A DNA stretch of 64,000 nt from Muribaculaceae bacterium Isolate-104 (HZI) (GCA_003762715.1 RIBJ01000041.1:1-64000); one strand, 5' to 3'; shown: positions 8,043 to 16,956, counted from the stretch's first letter. Numbers and translations: made by a program. The notes: generated by a model not told the origin, from the letters alone.

Positions 8043-9212
8043 GTGGAAAAGTTTTTATTGTATTATAGGCTATTGTTTTGTGTAGCAGGTATGCTGATGG
8101 CTCCGGTATTGTCGGCTCAATCGGTAGAAGACAATCCGGCAGATACTTCAATTGTCCGAAAGAACATTTTACAGCGTTTCTTGGATTACTTCAATGAAAG
8201 CAATAAACCGAAGTCCCACAAGAAATTCGATGTTAGTTTTATCGGAGGCCCGCATTACTCATCCGACACTCAGTTGGGTGTTGGGTTGGTCGCGGCAGGA
8301 AACTACTATATGCGAGGCGATACGACATCGTTGCCCAGCAATGTCAGTCTTTATGGAGATGTATCTACAGTCGGGTTCTATCTTCTCGGAATCAAGGGCA
8401 ACAATATATTCCCTGATGATAAGCAACGGCTTGAATATAATGTGTACTTTTATTCGTTCCCGACAAAATTCTGGGGTATAGGATATGAAAACGGCAAGCA
8501 CGATTCCAACGAAACCAAATTCAAACAGTTCTATGTGAAAGGCTCCCTTGACTGGTACTTTAGGGCTGCAAAAGGTCTGTATCTAGGGCCCGGTGCTGAT
8601 TTCTGTTTTATAAAGGGCAGTGATATCGATGCCGATTATGTATATCTTTGGCAAGGTCAACGTCTACACACTACGACAGTTTCAGCCGGATTTACAATAA
8701 AGTACGACACCCGAGACAGTTATACAGAGCCCCACAAAGGCTGGCTGTTGTCTTTGTCTCAGCGGTTTTCTCCAAAATTTTTAGGCAACCGCTATGCTTT
8801 CAGCACCACACATTTTAAAGGAAGCCATTACAATAAATTATGGAAAGGTGGTATTCTTGCCACCGGAATCAATGCCAAATTCAGTTATGGTGATGTGCCG
8901 TGGGGTATGATGGCGACATTTGGTGGCAGTTCAACCATGAGAGGCTATTATGACGGTCGGTACAGAGACAAAATAGCAATGGATGCAGTTGTTGAGCTAA
9001 GACAGCATGTGTGGCGTCGCAACGGCATTGCGGTGTGGGGAGGAGTCGGTACAGTAGTGCCGTCCATCGCAAAAATGAGCTGGCGCAAGGTGTTGCCATG
9101 CTTTGGCGCAGGATATAGGTGGGAGTTCAAAAAAAGGAGTAACGTGCGCCTTGACTTCGGAATAGGTCGAGGCGAGACATCGTTTATTTTCAATATCAAT
9201 GAAGCTTTCTGA
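8043..9212 (+). CDS. Omp85/BamA-type outer-membrane beta-barrel protein without POTRA domains
   Basis: A 389-aa protein with signal peptide (MEKFLLYYRLLFCVAGMLMAPVLSAQS) and a C-terminal barrel of the bacterial surface antigen type. The loop-6 hallmark of the Omp85 superfamily appears as GGSSTMRGYYDGRYRD. Strand-like alternating aromatic segments continue to the end, where NIN..F closes the barrel. Only about 40 residues lie between the signal peptide and the first strand, too few for a POTRA domain, so this is a barrel-only member, closer to the patatin-associated or orphan barrels than to BamA or TamA. The GTG at 8043 is chosen because the next ATG would truncate the signal peptide. It overlaps the next gene by 14 bp, so the two are co-translated. 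Confidence 0.75.
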   Translation: MEKFLLYYRLLFCVAGMLMAPVLSAQSVEDNPADTSIVRKNILQRFLDYFNESNKPKSHKKFDVSFIGGPHYSSDTQLGVGLVAAGNYYMRGDTTSLPSNVSLYGDVSTVGFYLLGIKGNNIFPDDKQRLEYNVYFYSFPTKFWGIGYENGKHDSNETKFKQFYVKGSLDWYFRAAKGLYLGPGADFCFIKGSDIDADYVYLWQGQRLHTTTVSAGFTIKYDTRDSYTEPHKGWLLSLSQRFSPKFLGNRYAFSTTHFKGSHYNKLWKGGILATGINAKFSYGDVPWGMMATFGGSSTMRGYYDGRYRDKIAMDAVVELRQHVWRRNGIAVWGGVGTVVPSIAKMSWRKVLPCFGAGYRWEFKKRSNVRLDFGIGRGETSFIFNINEAF

Positions 9213-10890
9213 AAAATTTTTCAAAAAAATATCCACAATTCTTTTCTGGTGGACTCTGATTGTAATAACAGGCCCTAATTTCGTATTATCCTTCACAGAG
9301 AACATGCCGATTGCTGGGCGACTGGCGAATGTGTTATTGCCTTTAGGGTGCTGGGGATACTGTCTGTGCCTTTCGCGAAATGTTGGAAGAAGTGTTTTGC
9401 TGATGTTTCCATTGATGTTTTTTGGGGCATTCCAGATTGTTCTGCTACATCTCTACGGCAGGAGTGTGATTGCGGTGGATATGTTTCTGAATGTTGTTAC
9501 AACAAACGCTGCAGAAGTCGGAGAATTACTCGGCAATATGGCGTTTGCCATAGGAATAGTAGTAATAATGTATCTGCCTCCGATTATCGCGGCAATATGC
9601 CTTTGTGTAGAAAAAGTACGGATTCCTGAAAGTACTATAAGCAGATGCAGAAAGCCCTTTTTTCTGACCGCAATAGCCGGACTGTGTTGCATTGTCGCGG
9701 CATATTCCGGCAGACAAGGGTATGCGGTAGAAAACGATTTGTTTCCGGTAAATGCGTTGTATAATGTAGGTCTGGCTGTTGACCGCAGTGTAAAATCCGA
9801 ATCCATATCAAATGAAGGCTACAGGTATCATGCAATCTCAGACTCTTCTCATAAAGGTCGTGAGGTTTATGTGCTTATTGTGGGCGAAACATCACGGGCT
9901 GACCATTGGCAGCTTAACGGATATGGGCGCAAGACCAACGCAGAGCTGCCCGATTCGGTTTTCATATCATATTCCAAGGTGCTGAGTGAAAGCAATACAA
10001 CCCATAAAAGTGTGCCTATGCTGCTTAGTCACCTGAGTTCCGAAACTTTCGGAGATTCAATATATCATGTCAAGAGTATAATTACGGCATTTAAGGAAGC
10101 CGGATTCAGAACGGCTTTTTTTTCCAACCAGAGGTATAATCACTCTTTCATAGACCGTTTCGGCTTTGAGGCAGACACTGCGGTATTTATTAAAGAAGCA
10201 CCGGATGCTCCCGCCAATCCCAATGACCTCGCTCTTTTGCCTTTGCTTGAAAATGAAATCAATCAGGGATATGACAGGCAGTTGATTGTGCTTCACACAT
10301 ACGGCTCTCACTTCAGTTACAAAGACAGGTACGAAGGCATGAATCCGATGTTTACGCCCGATTATCCCGTTCAGGCCCGCAAATCTCTCCGTAAGGAACT
10401 CATAAACGCCTATGACAATAGTATATGTGTGACTTCGAAATTGATAGCGGATGTTGCCGGAATGCTTGAAAAAGACAATGTGCCGGCGGCTATTTTGTAC
10501 ACAGCCGACCATGGGGAGGATATTTTTGACGATTATCGCGATTTGTTTTTGCATGCATCACCGGTGCCGTCAGTATATCAGATACATGTGCCCATGGTAA
10601 TATGGTTCAACAACTGTTACCGACAGAGATATCCGGATATATGTGAAACGGCGCTGAGTAACAGGAACGCCAATATCAGTTCCAGTAAGGCATATGCGCA
10701 GACAGCATTGCAAATGGCAGGTATAAGAACCACGACAAGCGACACTACACAAAGTGTTCTCAGCAAAGGGTATAAAGAACCCGCACGCGTTTACCTGTCG
10801 GACCATAACAAGTCGGTGAGGCTCAGGCGTGCGGGTATGGACGATATTGACTTCGAAGTACTGAGAAGCTATGGAATATCGGAAGATTGA
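9199..10890 (+). CDS. Lipid A phosphoethanolamine transferase (EptA-like)
   Basis: A 563-aa inner-membrane enzyme of the alkaline-phosphatase/sulfatase fold that moves phosphoethanolamine onto lipid A or another envelope glycan. Five hydrophobic segments fill residues 10-185, followed by a periplasmic catalytic domain. The nucleophile threonine is in VGETSRADHWQLNGYGRKT (about residue 229), metal ligands include ADHGED (about 435-440), and TYGSHFSY supplies another conserved His. In Bacteroidetes such modification lowers lipid A charge and affects cationic-peptide resistance. The gene starts inside the end of the outer-membrane barrel gene, so both may serve one envelope task. The exact acceptor is not shown by the sequence. 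Confidence 0.85.
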   Translation: MKLSEKFFKKISTILFWWTLIVITGPNFVLSFTENMPIAGRLANVLLPLGCWGYCLCLSRNVGRSVLLMFPLMFFGAFQIVLLHLYGRSVIAVDMFLNVVTTNAAEVGELLGNMAFAIGIVVIMYLPPIIAAICLCVEKVRIPESTISRCRKPFFLTAIAGLCCIVAAYSGRQGYAVENDLFPVNALYNVGLAVDRSVKSESISNEGYRYHAISDSSHKGREVYVLIVGETSRADHWQLNGYGRKTNAELPDSVFISYSKVLSESNTTHKSVPMLLSHLSSETFGDSIYHVKSIITAFKEAGFRTAFFSNQRYNHSFIDRFGFEADTAVFIKEAPDAPANPNDLALLPLLENEINQGYDRQLIVLHTYGSHFSYKDRYEGMNPMFTPDYPVQARKSLRKELINAYDNSICVTSKLIADVAGMLEKDNVPAAILYTADHGEDIFDDYRDLFLHASPVPSVYQIHVPMVIWFNNCYRQRYPDICETALSNRNANISSSKAYAQTALQMAGIRTTTSDTTQSVLSKGYKEPARVYLSDHNKSVRLRRAGMDDIDFEVLRSYGISED

Positions 10891-10894
10891 GCTG

Positions 10895-11569
10895 TTAGAG
10901 GTGTTCTTCCGCTACCACTAATCCGTCAAACAGATTTATTGTCCTGTGAGCATAAGCGGCATCTCGGGCAGAGTGCGTGACCATAACTATTGTTGTTCCC
11001 TTGGAGTTCAGTTCGCCAAGCAGTTCCATTACCTCCTTGCCGTTTGTAGAATCAAGATTGCCGGTGGGTTCGTCCGCCAGAAGTATTTTGGGATTTGCCA
11101 CCACAGCGCGGGCTATAGCAACTCTTTGCTGCTGACCGCCTGAGAGCTGGTTGGGGTAGTGGTTTTGCCGGTGGCTCATATTTATTCTTTCAAGAACCAA
11201 CTTGACCATCTGTTTCCGTTCTGAAGGCGATATTCCGAGATAGGTCAGCGGCAGTTCTATATTTTGCGCTACAGTAAGTTCGTCTATAAGATTAAAGCTC
11301 TGAAATACAAATCCTATATTGCCTTTGCGCAGGTTTGTACGCTCATTTTCTTTAAGTCCGCTCACCTCTTTTCCGTCAAGCATATAAGTTCCGCTTGTCG
11401 GATTGTCAAGCAACCCGATGATATTCAGCAGAGTTGATTTGCCACACCCCGAGGGGCCCATGACAGCGACAAATTCGCCTTCATTCACATCTATGTTCAC
11501 TCCATTCAGCGCACTTGTTTCAATTTCAGATGTGCGGAAGATTTTCTTTAGGTCTTTAACTTTTATCAT
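10895..11569 (-). CDS. ABC transporter ATP-binding subunit, LolD/MacB type
   Basis: A 224-aa cytoplasmic ATPase. Walker A is GPSGCGKST (residues 38-46), Q-loop VFQSFNLIDEL, signature LSGGQQQR, Walker B ILLADEPTGNLD and H-loop THSARDA. This sequence type drives MacB/FtsX-like mechanotransmission exporters or lipoprotein extraction (LolCDE). It follows the permease gene by 12 bp and is in one operon with it, under the sigma-54-type promoters upstream of 13888. No adaptor (HlyD) or TolC gene is in the same operon. Confidence 0.9.
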   Translation of the reverse strand: MIKVKDLKKIFRTSEIETSALNGVNIDVNEGEFVAVMGPSGCGKSTLLNIIGLLDNPTSGTYMLDGKEVSGLKENERTNLRKGNIGFVFQSFNLIDELTVAQNIELPLTYLGISPSERKQMVKLVLERINMSHRQNHYPNQLSGGQQQRVAIARAVVANPKILLADEPTGNLDSTNGKEVMELLGELNSKGTTIVMVTHSARDAAYAHRTINLFDGLVVAEEHL

Positions 11570-11581
11570 AACTGTATTTGT

Positions 11582-13888
11582 TTATTCTGATTTTAAATTT
11601 TCAACGGGGTTGGCCGATGCACGGCGTATAATGAGGGCGGCTGCCACAATCATAATGATTAATACGGTCAAGATGCCTGACAGCACGAATTTCAGCCACA
11701 GTCCGTCCAGGGTCACAGCAAACTGATCAAGCCACAAAGAAGAGAAGTACCACGCGGCCGCAGTGCCCAATATTACAGCGGGCAATGCTGTTACAAGAAC
11801 CGCTCTGCATATAAGTTTGACAATAGACACCGTTGACGCTCCGTTAACCTTTCTTATGGCGATTTCGCGTTGTCTGCGGCGCATCTCGTCAGACAGATAT
11901 CCTGTCATGCCTATGGCGCATATAAGCATAAGAAGAATAGTCGCAATCACGACCAGTGACCGGAATTGAGCGACACTGCTGTATGTTTCAATCTTCATGT
12001 TTGAAAACAGGGATGTGTGGACTGATTTACTTGTTCCCAGAATTTCAGGCATAGCTTCAGTCAGTTTCATATACGACTCCATGACCGGCTCTGACAATTT
12101 GACATTGTAATATCTAAGTGTATATTTTTCGGCATTGTTCCCAAGAAACGGCTGCTGCGGCTGATAATAGTTTCCGGTGGTAAAGTCCTCTATTACACCG
12201 GAAATAAACACCGGATCTCCGCCAAAGTGAATTCTTTTGCCTACAGCGGTTTCAGGGGTCATATCAATCAATTCAGTGAATTTTTCATTGACAATAACTT
12301 CTGAAGAGTCTTTGGGGAAACTGCCGTTCAACATCTTGATTCCCATTACATCGATGTAGTTTTCACCGATGTAATCGTATCTTGTTGAAAAGAGTTTTTT
12401 ACCGGACTCGTTTGAGATAATGTTTCCGCTATATCCGCTACCCGGATAGTACTGGGATTTTGTTACCGCCTCCACATACGGCAGCCCGGACAATGAGGCG
12501 AGCAATGCTTCAGATTCCTCTTTGGTGTTTGACGGATTGTATACCAAAGCGATATGGTCTTCATCAAATCCCGGATTGGTGTTTATCAGAGTGTTGTACT
12601 GAGCCAGAACTATTACTAATATTCCGGACACAAGGGCGGCGCCGGCAAATTCTATAAAAAGTAAGGCATGTTTCCATCCGTATTTCTTTTCTGTATAACG
12701 TCTGAAAACCTGAGAAACCGGAACCTTGCTGAATATATTTGCAGGAATAAGAGCCGCGATTATGAAAATCAGAACGGTCACAGCCAACACAATCCAGACT
12801 CTGTCAAAAGACACATATGTGGCAAAATTGTCATAAATGGTTTCCTGAGCGAAACGGTTTGCAAGCCACCAGAAGAATGCTCCCAAAAGCAATGCACCCA
12901 AGAGTACCAGGCATGTCTCTATTATAAACATTCCGTATATCGTGCCGGCTTTGGCTCCATTGCATTTGTGAACACCGATGGCTTTGGCTCTTCTGCTGAG
13001 AGAAGATATGCACAGCAACACATAGTTCAGAGATGTGATAATAAGAATTGCTATTCCAAGAATCGAGAGGGTGAGTGTCATATGCCTTACCTGATCCGAA
13101 CCGGAATAAGTGTCGCGAATGGGGGCTGCCATTCCTTTGATACTTATAGATTCGGTAGGCGGGTTGTGACGGAGCAGAACAGCAGTAATCTTTTTGTTGA
13201 AATCATCCGCCGATTCTGGAATCTCTTTCAGTCTTATATACTCATACCAGCGGTCTCCTCCATCCCATGAATTGATTCTATAGCCGCCGCACCATTCATA
13301 TATGTTGCCTATAAAATCCGCATGGAGCGTCGTTTCTTCTCCCCATGACTTGAACATGCCTTTCACAGATAGCAGGTACTCACCATAATATAGGTCTTTG
13401 TCAAGGGGCGATTCATCGCCAAAGTACTTTTTAGCCGCGACATCACTTATATAGATGCCACCGTCGGCAGTTATAGCTTTGGGGTCGCCGCATATAAGTT
13501 CAACACCCATTGTTTCAAAGAACATTGAATCGGTCACAATCAAGTCGCCTTCGACAATATTGCCACCATTTTTGAATTCTTTAGAACCTAGAGGATTTAC
13601 AACTGTAGCACTGCTCACTATATCAGACAATTCATCGGCGCAAGCTCCTGCTAAAGGAAATAGACACGCCTGTTGTACAGGCAATTCCTTGCCATCTATC
13701 GAAAACTGCATCCACAGCTGGTAAAGTGATGACGGATCCCGGAACTTTGAGTCGAAAGAATTGTCGTGAGCCACTCTCGCAAAAATAAAGCAGCACATTG
13801 TCAGTCCGAGTCCCAACGACAGGATTTTAATCGCTGTAGAGGACCGGTATGCGCTTAATGTTTTAAAAGCGTATCGAATTTTGTTCAT
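11582..13888 (-). CDS. MacB/FtsX-like ABC transporter permease
   Basis: A 768-aa inner-membrane protein of the Bacteroidetes double-FtsX type. A first transmembrane helix (residues about 20-40) precedes a MacB_PCD-like periplasmic domain (about 50-265). Three helices with the FtsX core follow (about 270-400), then a second helix near 410 (HALLFIEFAGAALVSGILVIV), a second periplasmic domain (about 440-630) and three C-terminal helices (RRRQREIAIRKVNGAS lies in the coupling region). Proteins of this kind export peptides, antibiotics or lipids, or signal; the substrate is unknown. It is expressed with the ATPase gene downstream. The long leader from 13889 on contains two sigma-54-type promoters, which marks this operon as the likely target of the adjacent NtrC-type regulator. 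Confidence 0.85.
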   Translation of the reverse strand: MNKIRYAFKTLSAYRSSTAIKILSLGLGLTMCCFIFARVAHDNSFDSKFRDPSSLYQLWMQFSIDGKELPVQQACLFPLAGACADELSDIVSSATVVNPLGSKEFKNGGNIVEGDLIVTDSMFFETMGVELICGDPKAITADGGIYISDVAAKKYFGDESPLDKDLYYGEYLLSVKGMFKSWGEETTLHADFIGNIYEWCGGYRINSWDGGDRWYEYIRLKEIPESADDFNKKITAVLLRHNPPTESISIKGMAAPIRDTYSGSDQVRHMTLTLSILGIAILIITSLNYVLLCISSLSRRAKAIGVHKCNGAKAGTIYGMFIIETCLVLLGALLLGAFFWWLANRFAQETIYDNFATYVSFDRVWIVLAVTVLIFIIAALIPANIFSKVPVSQVFRRYTEKKYGWKHALLFIEFAGAALVSGILVIVLAQYNTLINTNPGFDEDHIALVYNPSNTKEESEALLASLSGLPYVEAVTKSQYYPGSGYSGNIISNESGKKLFSTRYDYIGENYIDVMGIKMLNGSFPKDSSEVIVNEKFTELIDMTPETAVGKRIHFGGDPVFISGVIEDFTTGNYYQPQQPFLGNNAEKYTLRYYNVKLSEPVMESYMKLTEAMPEILGTSKSVHTSLFSNMKIETYSSVAQFRSLVVIATILLMLICAIGMTGYLSDEMRRRQREIAIRKVNGASTVSIVKLICRAVLVTALPAVILGTAAAWYFSSLWLDQFAVTLDGLWLKFVLSGILTVLIIMIVAAALIIRRASANPVENLKSE

Positions 13889-13950
13889 TATATATAGGTT
13901 TTGGGGTTAAGTCGATTTTTAAATTAATATAATTCATCTTATTCTATTAT

Positions 13951-13966
13951 TGCATTTTCTGTGCCA
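13951..13966 (-). promoter_or_regulatory. Sigma-54-type promoter P2, toward the ABC exporter
   Basis: On the minus strand TGGCAC (13966-13961), 5 nt, ATGCA (13955-13951). The GG and GC dinucleotides are 10 bp apart, as sigma-54 needs. Start would be about 13940, some 50 nt before the permease ATG at 13888. Palindromes lie 46-94 bp upstream, a normal place for activator sites. Confidence 0.65.
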
Positions 13967-14011
13967 AACATTATAATAGTCTGTTTAATAGTCGATTGCC
14001 TGCAAACGCAC

Positions 14012-14027
14012 TTGACATTATTGTCAA
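14012..14027. promoter_or_regulatory. Palindrome TTGACA-N4-TGTCAA, candidate activator site
   Basis: A perfect 6+4+6 inverted repeat in the gap between the ABC operon and the sigma-54 regulator gene, about 75-90 bp upstream of the predicted P2 start. Position and symmetry suit a dimeric Fis-type HTH such as that at the C-terminus of the adjacent regulator. Binding is inferred. Confidence 0.45.
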
Positions 14028-14043
14028 AAAATCATACATCACA

Positions 14044-14060
14044 TGTAAAATTAGTTTACA
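14044..14060. promoter_or_regulatory. Palindrome TGTAAA-N5-TTTACA, second candidate activator site
   Basis: A perfect 6+5+6 inverted repeat with outer ACATG (14041-14045) and CATGT (14063-14067) symmetry. It is 32 bp from the first palindrome (centre to centre), close to three helical turns, so two dimers could bind on one face. Confidence 0.45.
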
Positions 14061-14083
14061 ATCATGTAGTTGCGATATGTGTG

Positions 14084-14099
14084 TGCAATGTTTGTGCCA
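14084..14099 (-). promoter_or_regulatory. Sigma-54-type promoter P1, toward the ABC exporter
   Basis: On the minus strand TGGCAC (14099-14094), 5 nt, TTGCA (14088-14084), a near-perfect match to TGGCAC-N5-TTGCW with the correct GG-N10-GC spacing. It overlaps the -33 box of the regulator's own promoter on the other strand, so the two polymerases would compete. Confidence 0.65.
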
Positions 14100-14120
14100 C
14101 GGAATTAATGGCTAACTTTG
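14091..14120 (+). promoter_or_regulatory. sigma-ABfr promoter of the sigma-54 regulator gene
   Basis: TTTG (14091-14094), 18 bp, TAACTTTG (14113-14120). Only 6 nt separate it from the ATG at 14127, so the mRNA would have a leader of a few bases at most. Confidence 0.7.
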
Positions 14121-14126
14121 TACATT

Positions 14127-15455
14127 ATGGCAAACAGCAAAAAAATACTCATAGTCGATGACAATCGAGGAGTTCTGTCCGCTCTGAGGCTTTTATTGAG
14201 GAGTAGGGGATACGACGTGGAAACATTTGACAATCCGGCTAATGTTTCGGCTGTATCTATTGCGGAAGCAGGACTCATAGTCCTTGACATGAATTTCAAG
14301 TCGACGGTAAACAACGGAAACGAAGGGTTTTATTGGTTGTCAAGATTTTTGAAGATATGTCCGACTACACCTGTTGTGCTGATTACAGCGTTTGCCGAAA
14401 TAAGCGTTGCGGTTCGCGGAATTAAGGAAGGTGCGGCAGATTTTATAGTAAAGCCGTGGGACAACAATAAGTTTATAGAGGTAGTGGAAGCGGCTATGAA
14501 GCAGCCGGTTTCTAAAATTAACAATCCGGATGCCGGATGTGAAGCCTTAATTTGGGGAACTTCCGAAAAAAGCTCCCGTCTTCTTGGCTTGATTCAAAAA
14601 GCAGCGCCGACCGATGCCAACATTCTTATAAACGGAGAAAACGGTACCGGCAAGGGGCTTATTGCCGAGGAAATACACCGGCGTAGCCTGCGACGCAATT
14701 TCGGTTTGACAGTCGTTGATGTCGGAGCTCTGCCCGAATCATTGTTTGAAAGCGAGTTGTTCGGGTATGCCAAAGGTGCATTTACAGGAGCAACCGCATC
14801 CAGAGCCGGAAAAATAGAGAGCGCTACAGGCGGTACTCTATTTCTTGACGAGATAGGGAATCTGCCAATACATCTGCAAAGCAAACTCCTGACAGTACTG
14901 CAGTCACGTCAGGTTACGAGACTCGGGGAGAACAAGCCGGTGCCGGTTGATATAAGGCTGATATGTGCAACGAACAGAAACCTTGGCGAAATGGTGGCGG
15001 CAGGTCAGTTCCGGGAGGATTTGTACTATCGTATAAATACCATATCCCTGACTCTTGAACCGTTGCGAAACAGACCGGAAGACATAGAAGTCCTTGCAAA
15101 AGCATTTGTAGCTGAATTCAGCGAAGCTTATGGAAAAAATGTTGAAATAGGTCTTGAAACCATACAGTTTTTGCAACGGCACCCGTGGCCGGGAAATATT
15201 CGTCAGCTCAGACATGCAGTGGAAAATGCAGTAATTATGAGTGATGACCGTATCTTACAACCGTCTGATTTCACGCTTGATACGGTGTCTTATAATTCGG
15301 GCAAAACAAAACCGACCGGAACTCTTGCTGATATGGAAAAGACAATGATAGCTGAAGCTATGACTGAATGCGGTGGCAATCTTACAGCTGTAGCTACACG
15401 TTTAGGAATCACACGACAGACTCTATACAACAAGATAAAAAAAATGGGGTTATGA
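14127..15455 (+). CDS. Sigma-54-dependent response regulator (NtrC/AtoC family)
   Basis: A 442-aa transcription activator. The receiver domain (1-125) has DD at residues 11-12 and the phospho-acceptor Asp54 (VLDMNF). The AAA+ domain (about 145-370) has Walker A GENGTGKG (about 170-177), the sigma-54 contact motif GAFTGA (about 217-222), Walker B GGTLFLDEIG and R-fingers in REDLYYRIN. The C-terminal Fis-type HTH is NLTAVATRLGITRQTLYNKIKK. All signature residues are intact, so it should drive sigma-54 promoters. The two found upstream of the divergent ABC exporter are obvious targets. The ATG at 14127 is preferred over an earlier one at 14118 because the promoter ends at 14120. The kinase gene overlaps its stop codon. 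Confidence 0.92.
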   Translation: MANSKKILIVDDNRGVLSALRLLLRSRGYDVETFDNPANVSAVSIAEAGLIVLDMNFKSTVNNGNEGFYWLSRFLKICPTTPVVLITAFAEISVAVRGIKEGAADFIVKPWDNNKFIEVVEAAMKQPVSKINNPDAGCEALIWGTSEKSSRLLGLIQKAAPTDANILINGENGTGKGLIAEEIHRRSLRRNFGLTVVDVGALPESLFESELFGYAKGAFTGATASRAGKIESATGGTLFLDEIGNLPIHLQSKLLTVLQSRQVTRLGENKPVPVDIRLICATNRNLGEMVAAGQFREDLYYRINTISLTLEPLRNRPEDIEVLAKAFVAEFSEAYGKNVEIGLETIQFLQRHPWPGNIRQLRHAVENAVIMSDDRILQPSDFTLDTVSYNSGKTKPTGTLADMEKTMIAEAMTECGGNLTAVATRLGITRQTLYNKIKKMGL

Positions 15456-16759
15456 TTAGAATTACTGTAGCTCTGATATGTCTGGTGGCATTCACCATCG
15501 CCGCTACCTTCCTATATATATATAAGGAGTATATTTTGTGTGGTGTATGCGCATCGTTGGCGTTTATAGATTCACTGATGATTGTAAGGATATTAGTATC
15601 AGTGGATATAGACATGTCAATTCTTATAGAGGCTGTAAAGAATCAAGACACATCGCTCCGCTTTCCTAAGAGAAAATACTATGCAAGGGTAGGGGAAAAG
15701 CTCAACCAAATATCGGCGATGCTTCATGACGTGAGGGTTAAAACCGCTGAGAAACAGCACTATTTCAATATAATACTTGACAACATCCAGGTCGGAGTTA
15801 TGGTGGTAGACAGCAGAATGCGTGTAATAACAACCAATAAAACGTGCCTTTCCATGCTATACATGGATATTGTGCCATGTATAGACCGAATCAGAAAGAT
15901 ATATCCCGAACTGGCATCAAGTCTCTGTGGCTTGCGCCATAAAGACTGTACGTCAGTGCAACTGCCCGATAGAAACCTGTCTATAGCATGCAGTGAGGCA
16001 TCTTTTTTTCACTATGGAAAAATAAAGTTGTTTGTACTGACAGAAATCAGTCAGGCGTTGAACCGGAAAGAAGAAGAAACCTGGAGCCTATCTGTACGCA
16101 CACTATCACATGAAATAATGAATTCCCTTGCTCCGATAATTTCTATATCTCAAACACTTAGGGAAGTCCCGGACGAGGAAATCGATATGAATATAATACG
16201 AGAGAGCCTTGACACAATTTCCAGTATGAGCGAAAATTTGAAATTGTTCGCTCAAAATTACAGAGCTCTTGCCCTCATGCCCAATCCTCAGATTTCCTCT
16301 CATTCTTTGCTGTCTATGATCAAAGAAGTAATCGGCGTTGCAACCCACTGGCAGTCAGGCATAAAGCCGATAGCGTTTGAAGTAAATGTACCTGAATCAA
16401 TAATCGTATACTGCGACAGAACTCTGACAATCAGAGCAATAAGTAATGTAGTGAAGAATGCGGTCGAGGCTGTTACACTCAACGATAATCCTATTATAAC
16501 AATATTCGGTTCGCAGGAATCCAATCGAAGCACACTTTCAATAAGCAACAACGGTCCTATTATTCCCGCAAATATCATTAAGGATATTTTTACACCGTTT
16601 TTTACAACCCGAAGTGGTGGACAAGGCATAGGTCTCTCTCTTAGTAAGAGAATAATGTCAGCCCAAAGAGGCGCACTGGTTCTTGAACAGTATGACAAGA
16701 AACGCAATTACACAACTTTTAGTTTTCAGTTCATGACTGAAGGGGCTGCCTTCCAATAA
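15452..16759 (+). CDS. Sensor histidine kinase, NtrY-like
   Basis: A 435-aa membrane kinase, partner of the upstream regulator (ATGA overlap). Two N-terminal transmembrane helices with hardly any periplasmic loop (about residues 3-50) are followed by a linker, a PAS-like region (about 105-190), then the H-box LSHEIMNSLAPI (His about 219), N-box ISNVVKNAVEAV and G-box GGQGIGLSLSKRI. The lack of a periplasmic sensor suggests that it reads a membrane or cytoplasmic signal, perhaps via the exporter itself, as for BceS/LiaS-type intramembrane-sensing kinases; this is an inference. The open frame reaches back to 15368 but that part overlaps the regulator's HTH. Confidence 0.9.
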   Translation: MIRITVALICLVAFTIAATFLYIYKEYILCGVCASLAFIDSLMIVRILVSVDIDMSILIEAVKNQDTSLRFPKRKYYARVGEKLNQISAMLHDVRVKTAEKQHYFNIILDNIQVGVMVVDSRMRVITTNKTCLSMLYMDIVPCIDRIRKIYPELASSLCGLRHKDCTSVQLPDRNLSIACSEASFFHYGKIKLFVLTEISQALNRKEEETWSLSVRTLSHEIMNSLAPIISISQTLREVPDEEIDMNIIRESLDTISSMSENLKLFAQNYRALALMPNPQISSHSLLSMIKEVIGVATHWQSGIKPIAFEVNVPESIIVYCDRTLTIRAISNVVKNAVEAVTLNDNPIITIFGSQESNRSTLSISNNGPIIPANIIKDIFTPFFTTRSGGQGIGLSLSKRIMSAQRGALVLEQYDKKRNYTTFSFQFMTEGAAFQ

Positions 16760-16905
16760 CATCATGCGAAAGTTTTCTCATGTATGAATTTCTTGAGGAC
16801 AATTTAGTACGCGGGCACAAACGATTGAAGGCGGGGAGTCGAAAATTATTTCTCTCACACCTTATTTTACATAATATACATTATGGGCAAACAAATAACA
16901 GGCGT

Positions 16906-16937
16906 TTTGCAGATTCGATTTTGATTTATTACCTTTG
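16906..16937 (+). promoter_or_regulatory. sigma-ABfr promoter of the metal-efflux operon
   Basis: TTTG (16906-16909), 20 bp, TACCTTTG (16930-16937). It lies inside the long frame open from 16780 and so shows that translation of the His-rich gene starts after it, most likely at the GTG at 16957. Confidence 0.7.
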
Positions 16938-16956
16938 CCCATATAGAAAACTTTCT

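Noticed and set aside
12668-13270. 200-codon plus-strand frame inside the ABC permease gene
   Set aside because: Antisense to a clear FtsX/MacB_PCD protein; no motif and no promoter.
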